A stretch of DNA of 64,000 bases, taken from Lutibacter sp. HS1-25. Its GTDB lineage: Bacteria > Bacteroidota > Bacteroidia > Flavobacteriales > Flavobacteriaceae. The DNA lies in contig NZ_RHLN01000160.1 in the NCBI RefSeq assembly GCF_004121075.1, positions 47,814 through 111,813 on the forward strand, given 5' to 3'. Position numbers and translations under genes: made by a program. Below, in pieces: positions 33,494 through 42,018 of this stretch; within the stretch, counting starts at the first letter, position 1, and the number at the start of each line of letters is the position of its first letter. Below the pieces are notes generated by a model. The model was not told where the DNA came from and made no database searches. It saw nothing but the letters and a program-made list of their open reading frames with translations.

Positions 33494-35758
33494 ATGAAAA
33501 AATCACTTCTTGTAATATTGTTGGCAATATTTATAGTTTCACCAAGCTTTTCTCAAGAAACTTCAGAAATGTTTAACAGGCTAAAAGGGCATTACAACAA
33601 CAGTAAATTTAAACAACTTAACGAAGAATTGCCAACACCAAACAACCAACATACAGCTTCTGGCGCTCCAGGTTACGAGTATACACAGCAGCAGGTTGAT
33701 TATAAAATGCACCTTGTTTTAGATGATGAAAAACATCGTATTTCTGGTGAAGAAACCATTACTTATCACAACAATTCAAAAGATAATTTAGAATACTTAT
33801 GGTTGCAATTAGATCAAAACATGCGCTCTCCACAATCCAAAACACCAGACATTCAGGTAGGCTCACCAAGTGTTTTATATTCGCCTAAAAATTTTGCAAG
33901 TACTTTTATGGAAAAACCTTTTGAAGGTGGTTTTAATATTGAAAAAATAAGCAATGAAAACGGAACGGATTTAAGTTATATGATCAATAGCACCATGATG
34001 CGTATTAACTTACCAAAACCTTTAGCTGCTGGCGAAAAATTTGTTTTCAATATCAAATGGTGGTACAATATCAATAACTATATGACAGACAGAGGTCGGT
34101 CTGGTTATGAAATTTTTGAGGATGGAAATTCAGCTTATGTAATTGCGCAATTTTACCCTCGCCTGGCAGTTTACAACAATGTTGAAGGCTGGCAAAATAT
34201 GCAATTTTGGGGAAGCAGTGAATTTGCTTTGGAATTTGGAAATTTTGAAGTGAGCATAACAACTCCAAACGATTTTATTTTAAACGGAACTGGTGTAATC
34301 CAAAATCCGAAAGAAGTTTTTTCAAAAGAACAATTCAACAGATACGAAGCTGCTAAAAAATCCTTCGACAAACCAATGTATATTGTAACTCCTGAAGAAG
34401 CTTTAAAAACAAATAAAGAAACTTCAAAAGGAACAAAAACTTGGAAATTAATTGCTGAAAATGTGCGTGATTTTGCTTTTGCAACTTCCCGAAAATACAT
34501 GTGGGATGCGATGGCTGTTGATATGAATGGCAAAACTGTGATGGCCTACTCTTTGTTTCCTAAAGAAGGAAATCCACTTTGGGAAGAACATTCAACAAAA
34601 ACGGTAGCCAATACCTTAAAAGTGTATTCTCATTTTACAATTGACTATCCTTATCCACATGCAACATCTATCAATGCTGAAATGGGAATGGAATATCCTA
34701 TGATTTGTTTTAACTACGGAAGACCTGAAAATGGAAAATATACCGACCGTTTAAAAAAGGGAATGATTGGAGTTATTACACACGAAGTTGGTCATAATTT
34801 CTTTCCTATGATTGTAAATTCAGATGAGCGCCAATGGACTTGGATGGATGAAGGCATCAATTCTTTTGTTGAGATTTATGCTGAAAACACCTACGATCCT
34901 GAATTATTTCCAACAAAACAAATTCCAAGTGATATTACCCGCTACATGGCAGGAGATCAAAGTAAAATTGCTCCAATTATGTCTAACGGTGACGATTTAT
35001 TTAATTTTGGCGCAAACGCTTATGCCAAACCTGCTGCTGGTTTGTTTATTTTACGTGAAACCATTATGGGACCTGAATTGTTTGATTATGCATTTAAAAC
35101 ATACGCTCAACGTTGGGCATTTAAACACCCTACACCTGCCGATTTTTTTAGAACTATGGAAGATGCATCTGCAGTAGATTTAGATTGGTTTTGGAGAGGT
35201 TGGTTTTACACTACAGGCTATAACGACATTGGAATTAAAGATGTTAAAAAATATTACATAACAGACAAGCCTACCAAAGAAGCTTTAGCGTTGCTAAAAC
35301 GCTACAACAGAACAATTAACCAAATACAACCTAGTTTGTATTTAATTTCTGAAGATAATGATGATTTTTCAAGAAATTTAAAAACTAACAAACCCGAAGA
35401 TTTTGCTATCTTAAATGAATATATTGAAAATTCATTTTCTACTGAAGAAAAAGCAACTTTAAAATCACCTAAATATTTTTACGAATTGGTTTTTGAAAAG
35501 CCAGGTGATTTGGTAATGCCTTTAATTGTTGAATTTGAATATGAAGATGGGTCTAAAGAACGCAAACAATATCCTGCTGAAATTTGGAGAAAAAACGATA
35601 CCGAAATCACCAAAGTTTTTCCTTCAGCAAAACCTATTGCTAAAATCACCATAGATCCAGATCAACAAACGGCTGATGTTAACACAAACAACAATAGTTG
35701 GCCAAAAAAGACTGAAAATGAATTTGATACCTTTAAAAAAGAACAAATTAAAGGATAA
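33494..35758 (+). CDS. Exported M1 family zinc metallopeptidase
   Basis: 754 residues with a signal peptide (VSPSFSQ, cleavage near 21). The gluzincin motif HEVGH is at residues 430-434 and the third zinc ligand Glu453 in WMDEGINSF, giving HExxH-x18-E. The exopeptidase motif appears as GMEYP instead of GAMEN near residue 397. An N-terminal beta-sandwich domain precedes the catalytic domain, and a C-terminal region after ~600 includes a small beta domain. It should cleave N-terminal residues from peptides in the periplasm or at the surface. A perfect terminator hairpin follows. Confidence 0.95.
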   Translation: MKKSLLVILLAIFIVSPSFSQETSEMFNRLKGHYNNSKFKQLNEELPTPNNQHTASGAPGYEYTQQQVDYKMHLVLDDEKHRISGEETITYHNNSKDNLEYLWLQLDQNMRSPQSKTPDIQVGSPSVLYSPKNFASTFMEKPFEGGFNIEKISNENGTDLSYMINSTMMRINLPKPLAAGEKFVFNIKWWYNINNYMTDRGRSGYEIFEDGNSAYVIAQFYPRLAVYNNVEGWQNMQFWGSSEFALEFGNFEVSITTPNDFILNGTGVIQNPKEVFSKEQFNRYEAAKKSFDKPMYIVTPEEALKTNKETSKGTKTWKLIAENVRDFAFATSRKYMWDAMAVDMNGKTVMAYSLFPKEGNPLWEEHSTKTVANTLKVYSHFTIDYPYPHATSINAEMGMEYPMICFNYGRPENGKYTDRLKKGMIGVITHEVGHNFFPMIVNSDERQWTWMDEGINSFVEIYAENTYDPELFPTKQIPSDITRYMAGDQSKIAPIMSNGDDLFNFGANAYAKPAAGLFILRETIMGPELFDYAFKTYAQRWAFKHPTPADFFRTMEDASAVDLDWFWRGWFYTTGYNDIGIKDVKKYYITDKPTKEALALLKRYNRTINQIQPSLYLISEDNDDFSRNLKTNKPEDFAILNEYIENSFSTEEKATLKSPKYFYELVFEKPGDLVMPLIVEFEYEDGSKERKQYPAEIWRKNDTEITKVFPSAKPIAKITIDPDQQTADVNTNNNSWPKKTENEFDTFKKEQIKG

Positions 35759-35778
35759 AACAGTTGGTAAATTCAAAA

Positions 35779-35815
35779 TAAAAAGCCTTTTAGATTGCTC
35801 TAAAAGGCTTTTTGA
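35779..35815 (+). terminator. Intrinsic terminator after the M1 peptidase
   Basis: A perfect 14-bp stem, AAAAGCCTTTTAGA (35781-35794) with TCTAAAAGGCTTTT (35799-35812), ends in a T-run. The symmetric A/T flanks allow function on both strands. Confidence 0.92.
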
Positions 35816-35894
35816 ATATATATACACTACAATTTAAAAACATTAAAAAAGACTTTTACAAAAGCACAACCTTAACGAATTATACTAAAAAACG

Positions 35895-36311
35895 TTACAA
35901 AAAACTTTGCAAAGCCAATTCGTAACTTTGTAAACCAAAACCAGCAATTACACCTTTTGCGTTTGGAGCTATGTAAGTAACATGACGAAATTTTTCACGC
36001 GCATGTACATTTGATATATGCACTTCAATTACAGGTGTTTCAATACCCTTTATAGCATCACCAATAGCTATTGAAGTATGGGTATAGGCACCTGCATTTA
36101 AAACAACACCATCAAAGCTAAAGCCAACTTCGTGTAGTTTATTAATAAGTTCCCCCTCTACATTACTTTGATAATAATGAAGGTCAACAGTAGGATATTT
36201 GATTTTTAAACTTTCAAAATATTCGGCAAAAGTTAAGCTACCATATATTTCAGGCTCTCTTTTTCCAAGTAAGTTTAAATTTGGTCCGTTAAGTATCAAT
36301 ATTTTTTTCAT
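35895..36311 (-). CDS. aroQ: Type II 3-dehydroquinate dehydratase
   Basis: 138 residues, dodecameric type II dehydroquinase of the shikimate pathway (3-dehydroquinate to 3-dehydroshikimate). The start ILNGPNLNLLGKREPEIYG holds the catalytic Arg and the mobile-loop Tyr. NAGAYTHTSIAI near 72-83 and EVHISNVHAREKFRH near 95-109 supply the Asn and His residues used in catalysis. It is slightly shorter at the C-terminus than the typical ~145 residues but looks complete. Monocistronic. Confidence 0.96.
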   Translation of the reverse strand: MKKILILNGPNLNLLGKREPEIYGSLTFAEYFESLKIKYPTVDLHYYQSNVEGELINKLHEVGFSFDGVVLNAGAYTHTSIAIGDAIKGIETPVIEVHISNVHAREKFRHVTYIAPNAKGVIAGFGLQSYELALQSFL

Positions 36312-36429
36312 ACCGTAAAAGTAAATAAAATATAGTATAAAAAAAGAACCGTTTTTAAAAGGATTTCATTTTTTTAATGTTGCATTCAATTTGATTACAG
36401 AAATCGAAAACACCTGTTAAAAATTGAAA

Positions 36430-36468
36430 CAAAAAAAAATCGCCTAAAAATTTCTTTTTTGGCGATTG
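36430..36468 (-). terminator. Intrinsic terminator after the 126-residue coiled-coil gene
   Basis: On the minus strand AATCGCC pairs with GGCGATT (36461-36467 and 36438-36444), followed by an eight-base T-run. Confidence 0.8.
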
Positions 36469-36476
36469 ATCTCATT

Positions 36477-36857
36477 TTATAAATATTTTAGAAAAAAATC
36501 CATCATATTTTCTTTTAAATCGTAATGCATTTTAACAAAGGTTTTCATTTCATCTTTTAACAGCACTTGCTTTTCGTGAAATATTACTTCTGGCCTGTTA
36601 TCATAACTTGCCTGCTCAATTTCACGTTTTTTCATTCTAATCCGGTGTCTTAAATTACCCATCACCTCCCGTTCTCTAATTATTTTATTTTGAAAACTTT
36701 CCAACTGCCTCATTACATCATTTCCTAAATTCCGAATAGCTATATTTTCCAGCTTTTCTTCGAAATAATCCATTTCACTTTCTTGAAATTTTAACTCTCT
36801 TTTCCATACTTCAAGGTTAAAATTTAGGTCACTTAAGAATAATACCTGACTTTCCAT
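36477..36857 (-). CDS. Small coiled-coil protein of unknown function
   Basis: 126 residues, charged and almost entirely helical by composition (many Glu, Lys, Arg, Met with heptad-like spacing from ~10 to ~95). No signal peptide, membrane segment or catalytic motif is visible. It has an intact start, a stop and a dedicated terminator, so it looks like a real monocistronic cytoplasmic gene. I do not recognise the family. It sits between aroQ and the MacAB-like export operon, neither of which suggests a role. Confidence 0.7.
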   Translation of the reverse strand: MESQVLFLSDLNFNLEVWKRELKFQESEMDYFEEKLENIAIRNLGNDVMRQLESFQNKIIREREVMGNLRHRIRMKKREIEQASYDNRPEVIFHEKQVLLKDEMKTFVKMHYDLKENMMDFFLKYL

Positions 36858-36980
36858 ATATCGTTTGGCTTTTAAATTACACTTTTAAATTTCCAACTTT
36901 TTTTGAATTTTAAGGCTGATAAAAATCATAAAACCCAATTTTTAAAAAGTTAATTATAAATAGTTCTTGTATAAATATAT

Positions 36981-37020
36981 AAAAAAAGCGTTTTAATTTA
37001 AAATTAAAACGCTTTTTTAA
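36981..37020 (-). terminator. Intrinsic terminator of the ABC export operon
   Basis: A near-continuous 18-bp inverted repeat (36982-36999 with 37001-37018; core AGCGTTTTAA/TTAAAACGCT) with T-runs on both strands lies just past the adaptor gene stop. Confidence 0.9.
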
Positions 37021-37038
37021 GGCCATAAAAATCATTCA

Positions 37039-38154
37039 TTAATTATCTTCTTCCTCTTCACCTTCTTTTTTAGAAGTTTTATTCCAAATTTTAATTTTAT
37101 CTTCAATAGTTACCCCCGAAATAATTTCAACATTAATTCCGTCTGAAATCCCCAATTCAACATCTCTTTTTTCAAAAACCTGATCCCCTGTTTCAACTTC
37201 AACATAAGGTGTTTCTGTTTTTTTATCAAATTGCAATAAAGCTTCTTTGATTGCTAAAACACTATCTTTTTGTTCTAAAACAATATCGGCATTTGCACTG
37301 TAGCCTGCACGTACATAAAATTCATCATCTAAAGTAACATCTCCTTTAATTTTAAATTGCACAGCCCCATTTTCTTCTGTCCCTTTTGGAGCAATAAAAT
37401 TTAATTTTGCAGGATATTTTTTCTTTTCAATCGCACCTAAAGAGACTTCCAACACTGTACCATCTTTTATTTTACCAACTTCTGCTTCATCCACTTTTCC
37501 TTCAAAAATCATTTTAGTCATATCGGCAATAGTTGCAATAGTAGTACCCGCATTAAAAGTATTACTTTCAATAACCTGTGTACCTTTGCGAACAGGTATT
37601 TCTAAAATAGTTCCAGAAATTTCTGCTTTTACAAAAGTATTGGCTGTTTTTCCCATACCAGATGCTGACCCCTTTTTAATGATTTCAAGGTTATTTTGAG
37701 AATTGTTTAAATCTTGTTTGGCACTTTCAAAATTCAATTCAGCAGTTTCAAATTCCTGACGAGAAATAACTCCTTTTTCAAACAATGTTTTATTGCGCTC
37801 GTACAAGGTTTTTGTATTTTCAAATCTCAATTGAGCTGTTTTAACACTTCCTTGTGCACTGTTTAACGACTGAACATTTGGCACTACCCTAATTGTTGCA
37901 ATCAAATCACCTACTTTTACTTTTGCACCCTCTTCAACAAATATTTCTTCAATAATTCCTGATACTTTAGGTTTTATTTCAGCTTCTTCAAGCGGAACCA
38001 CTTTACCTGTAGCAACTGTTTTTCTAACAATGTTGGTTTTAAAAGGTATTTCAGTTTCATACTCTATTGGATTTTTACTGTTTTTCATTCCAAACCAGAC
38101 TAAAACAGCGATTAACGCTACTGCTATTGATCCAAAAATTATTGTTTTTTTCAT
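37039..38154 (-). CDS. Periplasmic adaptor (membrane fusion) protein of MacA/HlyD type
   Basis: 371 residues. One N-terminal membrane anchor (residues ~4-22) is followed by a lipoyl-type beta-strand segment (VVPLEEAEIKPKVSGIIEEIFVEEGAKVKVGDLIATI near 53-90), a coiled-coil hairpin at ~100-155 (LNSAQGSVKTAQLRFENTK region), the second lipoyl half and a beta-barrel. The C-terminus is acidic (GEEEEDN). It bridges an inner-membrane ABC exporter to an outer-membrane channel. It is the last gene of the ATPase-permease-permease-adaptor operon, separated from the permease by 190 bases filled largely by 7-bp repeats. No TolC-like gene is nearby. Confidence 0.93.
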   Translation of the reverse strand: MKKTIIFGSIAVALIAVLVWFGMKNSKNPIEYETEIPFKTNIVRKTVATGKVVPLEEAEIKPKVSGIIEEIFVEEGAKVKVGDLIATIRVVPNVQSLNSAQGSVKTAQLRFENTKTLYERNKTLFEKGVISRQEFETAELNFESAKQDLNNSQNNLEIIKKGSASGMGKTANTFVKAEISGTILEIPVRKGTQVIESNTFNAGTTIATIADMTKMIFEGKVDEAEVGKIKDGTVLEVSLGAIEKKKYPAKLNFIAPKGTEENGAVQFKIKGDVTLDDEFYVRAGYSANADIVLEQKDSVLAIKEALLQFDKKTETPYVEVETGDQVFEKRDVELGISDGINVEIISGVTIEDKIKIWNKTSKKEGEEEEDN

Positions 38155-38246
38155 CAGTTAATTGTTTACTTATTAAATGTTATCCCCTAAATCCCCCAAA
38201 AAAGGACTCGTATTCTTTATTTATAAAATGAAAATAATTAATTACG

Positions 38247-38344
38247 AATTGTTAATTATCAATTGTTCATTATTCATTTTTAATTATTAATTGTTCATTA
38301 TCAATTGTCAATTGTTCATTTTTAATTATTCATTGTCAATTATT
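38247..38344. repeat. Phase-locked degenerate 7-bp repeat array (14 units)
   Basis: Fourteen uninterrupted heptamers of form (A/C)ATTNT(T/C), for example AATTGTT, CATTATC, CATTTTT. The array ends exactly at the base before the permease stop codon and lies inside the ABC export operon, between permease and adaptor genes. Confidence 0.85.
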
Positions 38345-39592
38345 TTACTCTTCTCTTAATGCTTCAATTGGACGAATACTTACTGCTGTTTGTGCTGGTA
38401 TCATACCAATTAAAGTACCTAAAACGACCAATGTTATTGTTGCTGTTACAATTACAGGAATGTCAACCGTTGGATTGTTTAAAATGGCTTCTGGACCACT
38501 ACCTGCTGTTGCATCAATTATCATCAAAACAAAACCTCCAAATATAATTCCCAAAGCACCTGCAATACTTGTTAAAAAAACCGATTCTAAAATAATTTGT
38601 CGTTTAATTTCCCAAGGTTTTGCTCCCAATGCTCTTCGTATTCCAATCTCTTTTGTGCGCTCTTTTACCGTAATTAACAATATATTTCCAATGGCAAATA
38701 CACCTGCAATAAGGGTTGCAATACCTACAAACCAAGTTAAAAACTGCATTCCTGTTAAAAATCCTGTAAATTTTGCAAACTCTTTTCCTAAATTAAAACT
38801 TCCAAATGCACGCTCATCTTTTGGATGTACATTGTGTAAATTTCTAAGCAATAATTTTACATCAGCTTCAATTTGAACAATGTCAAATTCGGGTTTACCC
38901 GTGATCATCATCCAACCAATGCTATCTCCACGATTGTACACTTGCTGAAAAGTTGTAAACGGAATGTGAATACTACCTTGCGGACCACCAGTACCTATTT
39001 GACCTTGCTTGTACATACCCACAATATCGTAATTGATATCGTTTATTTTTATATAAGTCCCAATAGGATATTCACCCTCATCAAAAAGTTGTTTGTAAAT
39101 TTCTTCTTCTATAACACACACTTTTTTCTTTTCTTTGATATCGTTATCATTGATAAACCTACCGTATACCAAATCTTTTTTCTGAACTTTATCCAATTCA
39201 GGATAATCGCCAAAAATCCCGAATGTTCCAGATTTGAAATTATTTGTCGCCATTGCCTGTGTTTGATGACGAGGCACTACAAATTCGAGCCCTTTAATTT
39301 CATTTCGAATGTTTTCTAGGTCAGATACTTTTAAGGTTAAACCTTTTCCTTCTTGAAATCCTTTAAAAGGCTTGCTGGTTTGTTGCGCCCAAACAAATAC
39401 ACTATTTGTTGCAAAGTTTCCAAATAATTTATTGAAATTATTTTCCATACCACGCGCGGCACCCAATAAAACAACCAATAAAAAAATACCCCACATAACA
39501 CCAATAATGGTAATTCCTGTACGCACTTTATTCTTTTGAATACTGCTGTATATTTCTTGCCAGGTATCTTTATCAAATATAAATTTAAACAT
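38345..39592 (-). CDS. MacB-like ABC transporter permease (second of two)
   Basis: 415 residues. Topology is the MacB/FtsX type: TM1 at ~22-44, a periplasmic MacB_PCD domain at ~45-260, then three TMs (near 280, 330, 370). The C-terminus PAQTAVSIRPIEALREE is the coupling-helix region typical of the family. Paired with the neighbouring permease it probably forms a heterodimer energised by the ATPase at 40831-41523. It starts 2 bases after its neighbour's stop. Substrate unknown; the family exports lipoproteins, peptides or drugs. Confidence 0.93.
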   Translation of the reverse strand: MFKFIFDKDTWQEIYSSIQKNKVRTGITIIGVMWGIFLLVVLLGAARGMENNFNKLFGNFATNSVFVWAQQTSKPFKGFQEGKGLTLKVSDLENIRNEIKGLEFVVPRHQTQAMATNNFKSGTFGIFGDYPELDKVQKKDLVYGRFINDNDIKEKKKVCVIEEEIYKQLFDEGEYPIGTYIKINDINYDIVGMYKQGQIGTGGPQGSIHIPFTTFQQVYNRGDSIGWMMITGKPEFDIVQIEADVKLLLRNLHNVHPKDERAFGSFNLGKEFAKFTGFLTGMQFLTWFVGIATLIAGVFAIGNILLITVKERTKEIGIRRALGAKPWEIKRQIILESVFLTSIAGALGIIFGGFVLMIIDATAGSGPEAILNNPTVDIPVIVTATITLVVLGTLIGMIPAQTAVSIRPIEALREE

Positions 39593-39594
39593 AA

Positions 39595-40827
39595 CTATTG
39601 GTCGTTTAATGCTACAATTGGTTTAATACTCGCTGCTCTTTTAGCAGGCACATAACCTGCAATTGTACCAGCAATTACAAGTACAATAGTTGCTCCAACA
39701 ACTACATACGTTTCTACACTTGGATTTAAAATAAAATACTTTTCTAAACTACTTCCAATTGCTTTTAGGGTAAAAATACCAATTAGTAAACCCGAATAAC
39801 CCGCTAGTGCCGTAATAAAAATAGATTCCATCATAATCATTCCCACAATAGATTTTGGTGTAGCACCCAATGCTTTTCTAATTCCTAATTCTTTGGTACG
39901 CTCTTTAACAATGTAAACCATAATATTGCTAATACCTATAATACCGGCAACCAAGGTTCCTATACCTATAAATAAAATAATGATGTTTAAAACCATCATA
40001 AAACCCTGTACATTTTTAGTACCTTCGGCATAATTTCTTACCCTTATTGCCCCCTGATCTCTTGGATCTACATTGTGCTTTTCTTTTAGCACTTTGGTTA
40101 ATAAATTACTAAACGCCAAAGCTTCATCTACTGTTAAAGTGGGATTAAATGTCATTCCAAATCTGTCAATTTCATCATTTGGCTTATACATTCCTTGAAA
40201 AGTTGTAAAAGGAGTGTAAATAAAACGCTCATCATTGTCTCCACCCGGATCGTTAAAAACACCTACAACTTTGTATGAAATTCCTTCAATATTGATGTTT
40301 TTTCCAACAGCACTTAAGCTTCCAAATAAATCTTCTTCAACCAACCGACCAATTGCAACAACCTTTGCCTTTTTTTCAATATCCAAATAACTTAAAAACC
40401 GACCGTCTTGAATTACAGCAGATTCTAAAGGCTGATAATCTGGATAAACAGCTCTTACGGTATAGCGATTTTGCTCTCCTTTGTAAATGGTTTGCATATT
40501 ATTACGTTGAATAGCCGGACTGAAATATTGAATCTTATCATCAAACTTTTCATTTATAAATTTAGAATCGTCATTTCTAAATTGAATTTGTCTACCACTT
40601 TGCAAACCTTTATAAGGCTTGGTAGTTGTACCTGAAAAAACGTAGATAGAATTTTGAGAATCACCTGCAAACTGTTTTTCAAAAGTGTGTTTTAAGCCAT
40701 TACCCACACCAAATAACAAAGTAAATAACAAAATAGCAAATGCTATGGTAAAACCAGACAAAGCTGTTCTTAATTTGTTTTTACTGATGGTTTGAAAAAT
40801 TTCTTGCCAACGATCTAAATCGAACAT
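39595..40827 (-). CDS. MacB-like ABC transporter permease (first of two)
   Basis: 410 residues with the same one-plus-three TM layout and a MacB_PCD periplasmic domain. Characteristic pieces are FTIAFAILLFTLLFGVGNGLK near 26-46, KERTKELGIRKALGATP near 308-324, and the C-terminus PAKRAASIKPIVALNDQ. It is about as long as, and clearly homologous to, the following permease. The ATPase gene ends 3 bases upstream. Confidence 0.93.
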   Translation of the reverse strand: MFDLDRWQEIFQTISKNKLRTALSGFTIAFAILLFTLLFGVGNGLKHTFEKQFAGDSQNSIYVFSGTTTKPYKGLQSGRQIQFRNDDSKFINEKFDDKIQYFSPAIQRNNMQTIYKGEQNRYTVRAVYPDYQPLESAVIQDGRFLSYLDIEKKAKVVAIGRLVEEDLFGSLSAVGKNINIEGISYKVVGVFNDPGGDNDERFIYTPFTTFQGMYKPNDEIDRFGMTFNPTLTVDEALAFSNLLTKVLKEKHNVDPRDQGAIRVRNYAEGTKNVQGFMMVLNIIILFIGIGTLVAGIIGISNIMVYIVKERTKELGIRKALGATPKSIVGMIMMESIFITALAGYSGLLIGIFTLKAIGSSLEKYFILNPSVETYVVVGATIVLVIAGTIAGYVPAKRAASIKPIVALNDQ

Positions 40828-40830
40828 AAG

Positions 40831-41523
40831 TTATGCGTTTACATTTTTGTTAACCTTCTCGTCGCTAATAATTACACCATCTTTTAAACGCACAATTCTA
40901 TCTGTTTGCTCAGCAATATCTTCTTCGTGCGTAATTACAAAAACCGTCATACCTTCTCTATTGATATCTTTTAGCAATTCCATTACAGAATTTGATGTGG
41001 TAGAATCTAAAGCGCCAGTAGGTTCATCGGCTAAAACAACTTTAGGCTGTGTTGCCAAAGCTCTGGCTACTGCAACTCTTTGTTTTTCACCACCCGAAAG
41101 TTCATTTGGCAAGTGATTTGCTCTGTCTTTTAAACCAACTTTCTCTAAATATTTTAAAGCAATTTTTTGACGTTCAGCCCTACCCATACCCTGATAATAC
41201 AAAGGCAAAGCAACATTTTCAACTGCAGTTTTATATGTTATAAGGTTGAATGATTGAAATATAAATCCTAAGAATTTATTTCTTAAAACAGCTGCTTTCT
41301 TCTCATCTAAATTTTCAATCAACTGTCCGTTAAGATGATACGTACCCGAATCGTGACTATCTAACAAACCAACAATGTTTAACAATGTTGATTTTCCTGA
41401 ACCAGAAGATCCCATAATAGCAACAAACTCACCTTCTTTAATGTGTAAATTTAGACCTTTTAAAACGTGTAATGAATCTTTCCCAATAGGGTATGATTTT
41501 TGTAGATTTTCAATCTTTATCAT
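40831..41523 (-). CDS. ABC transporter ATPase of the MacB/LolD class
   Basis: 230 residues. Walker A GSSGSGKSTLLN is at ~38-49, the Q-loop FIFQSFNL near 88, the signature LSGGEKQRVAVARALA near 140-155, and Walker B VVLADEPTGALDS near 160-172. It is first in the operon ATPase, permease, permease, adaptor, which matches tripartite MacAB-type export systems with the ATPase as a separate protein. No TAnnTTTG promoter was evident immediately upstream. Confidence 0.96.
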   Translation of the reverse strand: MIKIENLQKSYPIGKDSLHVLKGLNLHIKEGEFVAIMGSSGSGKSTLLNIVGLLDSHDSGTYHLNGQLIENLDEKKAAVLRNKFLGFIFQSFNLITYKTAVENVALPLYYQGMGRAERQKIALKYLEKVGLKDRANHLPNELSGGEKQRVAVARALATQPKVVLADEPTGALDSTTSNSVMELLKDINREGMTVFVITHEEDIAEQTDRIVRLKDGVIISDEKVNKNVNA

Positions 41524-41594
41524 ATGTTTGGTTGTTTTAAACTAATTTATAAATTGCTAAAGAGAGTTTTATTAATATTATGTTAAAAGATACC

Positions 41595-41602
41595 TAACTT
41601 TG
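41595..41602 (+). promoter_or_regulatory. -7 box abutting the DCC-family gene
   Basis: TAACTTTG matches TAnnTTTG and ends 4 bases before the GTG start at 41607, again predicting a leaderless or near-leaderless mRNA. Confidence 0.4.
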
Positions 41603-41606
41603 CATT

Positions 41607-42017
41607 GTGAACAATTTTAAAGACAAATCAATTGTTATTTTTGATGGTGTTTGTAATTTATGCAACTCATCGGTTAATTTTATTATCAAACACGATAAAA
41701 AAAAGACTTTTCTATTTGCCTCACTTCAATCAGACGCAGCAAAAGAAATTTTGTTACAATTCCCTTCAAAAAAAATAACACTCAATACAATTATTTTTAT
41801 AAACAAAGGAAAATATTACGACAAGTCTACTGCTGTATTGTTAATTTTTAAACAGTTAGACCTTTTTTACAACCTAATTTATGGTTTTATAATTGTTCCT
41901 AAATTTTTACGTGATTTTGTATACAATTTTATTGCAAAACACAGATACAAATGGTTTGGTAAAAGCAACACCTGTGCAATTCCAACACCCGAATTAATCG
42001 ATAGATTTTTACAATAA
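41607..42017 (+). CDS. DCC-family (DUF393) thiol-disulfide oxidoreductase-like protein
   Basis: 136 residues from a GTG start. The family motif DGVCNLCN lies at ~14-21, with the CxxC pair that gives the DCC family its proposed redox role. FLFASLQSDAAKEIL near 40 and the C-terminal RYKWFGKSNTCAIPTPE are also typical. It is a small cytoplasmic protein whose substrate is not known. The first available start is the GTG next to a promoter box. It converges with the downstream symporter gene; the two stops are one base apart. Confidence 0.9.
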   Translation: MNNFKDKSIVIFDGVCNLCNSSVNFIIKHDKKKTFLFASLQSDAAKEILLQFPSKKITLNTIIFINKGKYYDKSTAVLLIFKQLDLFYNLIYGFIIVPKFLRDFVYNFIAKHRYKWFGKSNTCAIPTPELIDRFLQ

Positions 42018-42018
42018 A

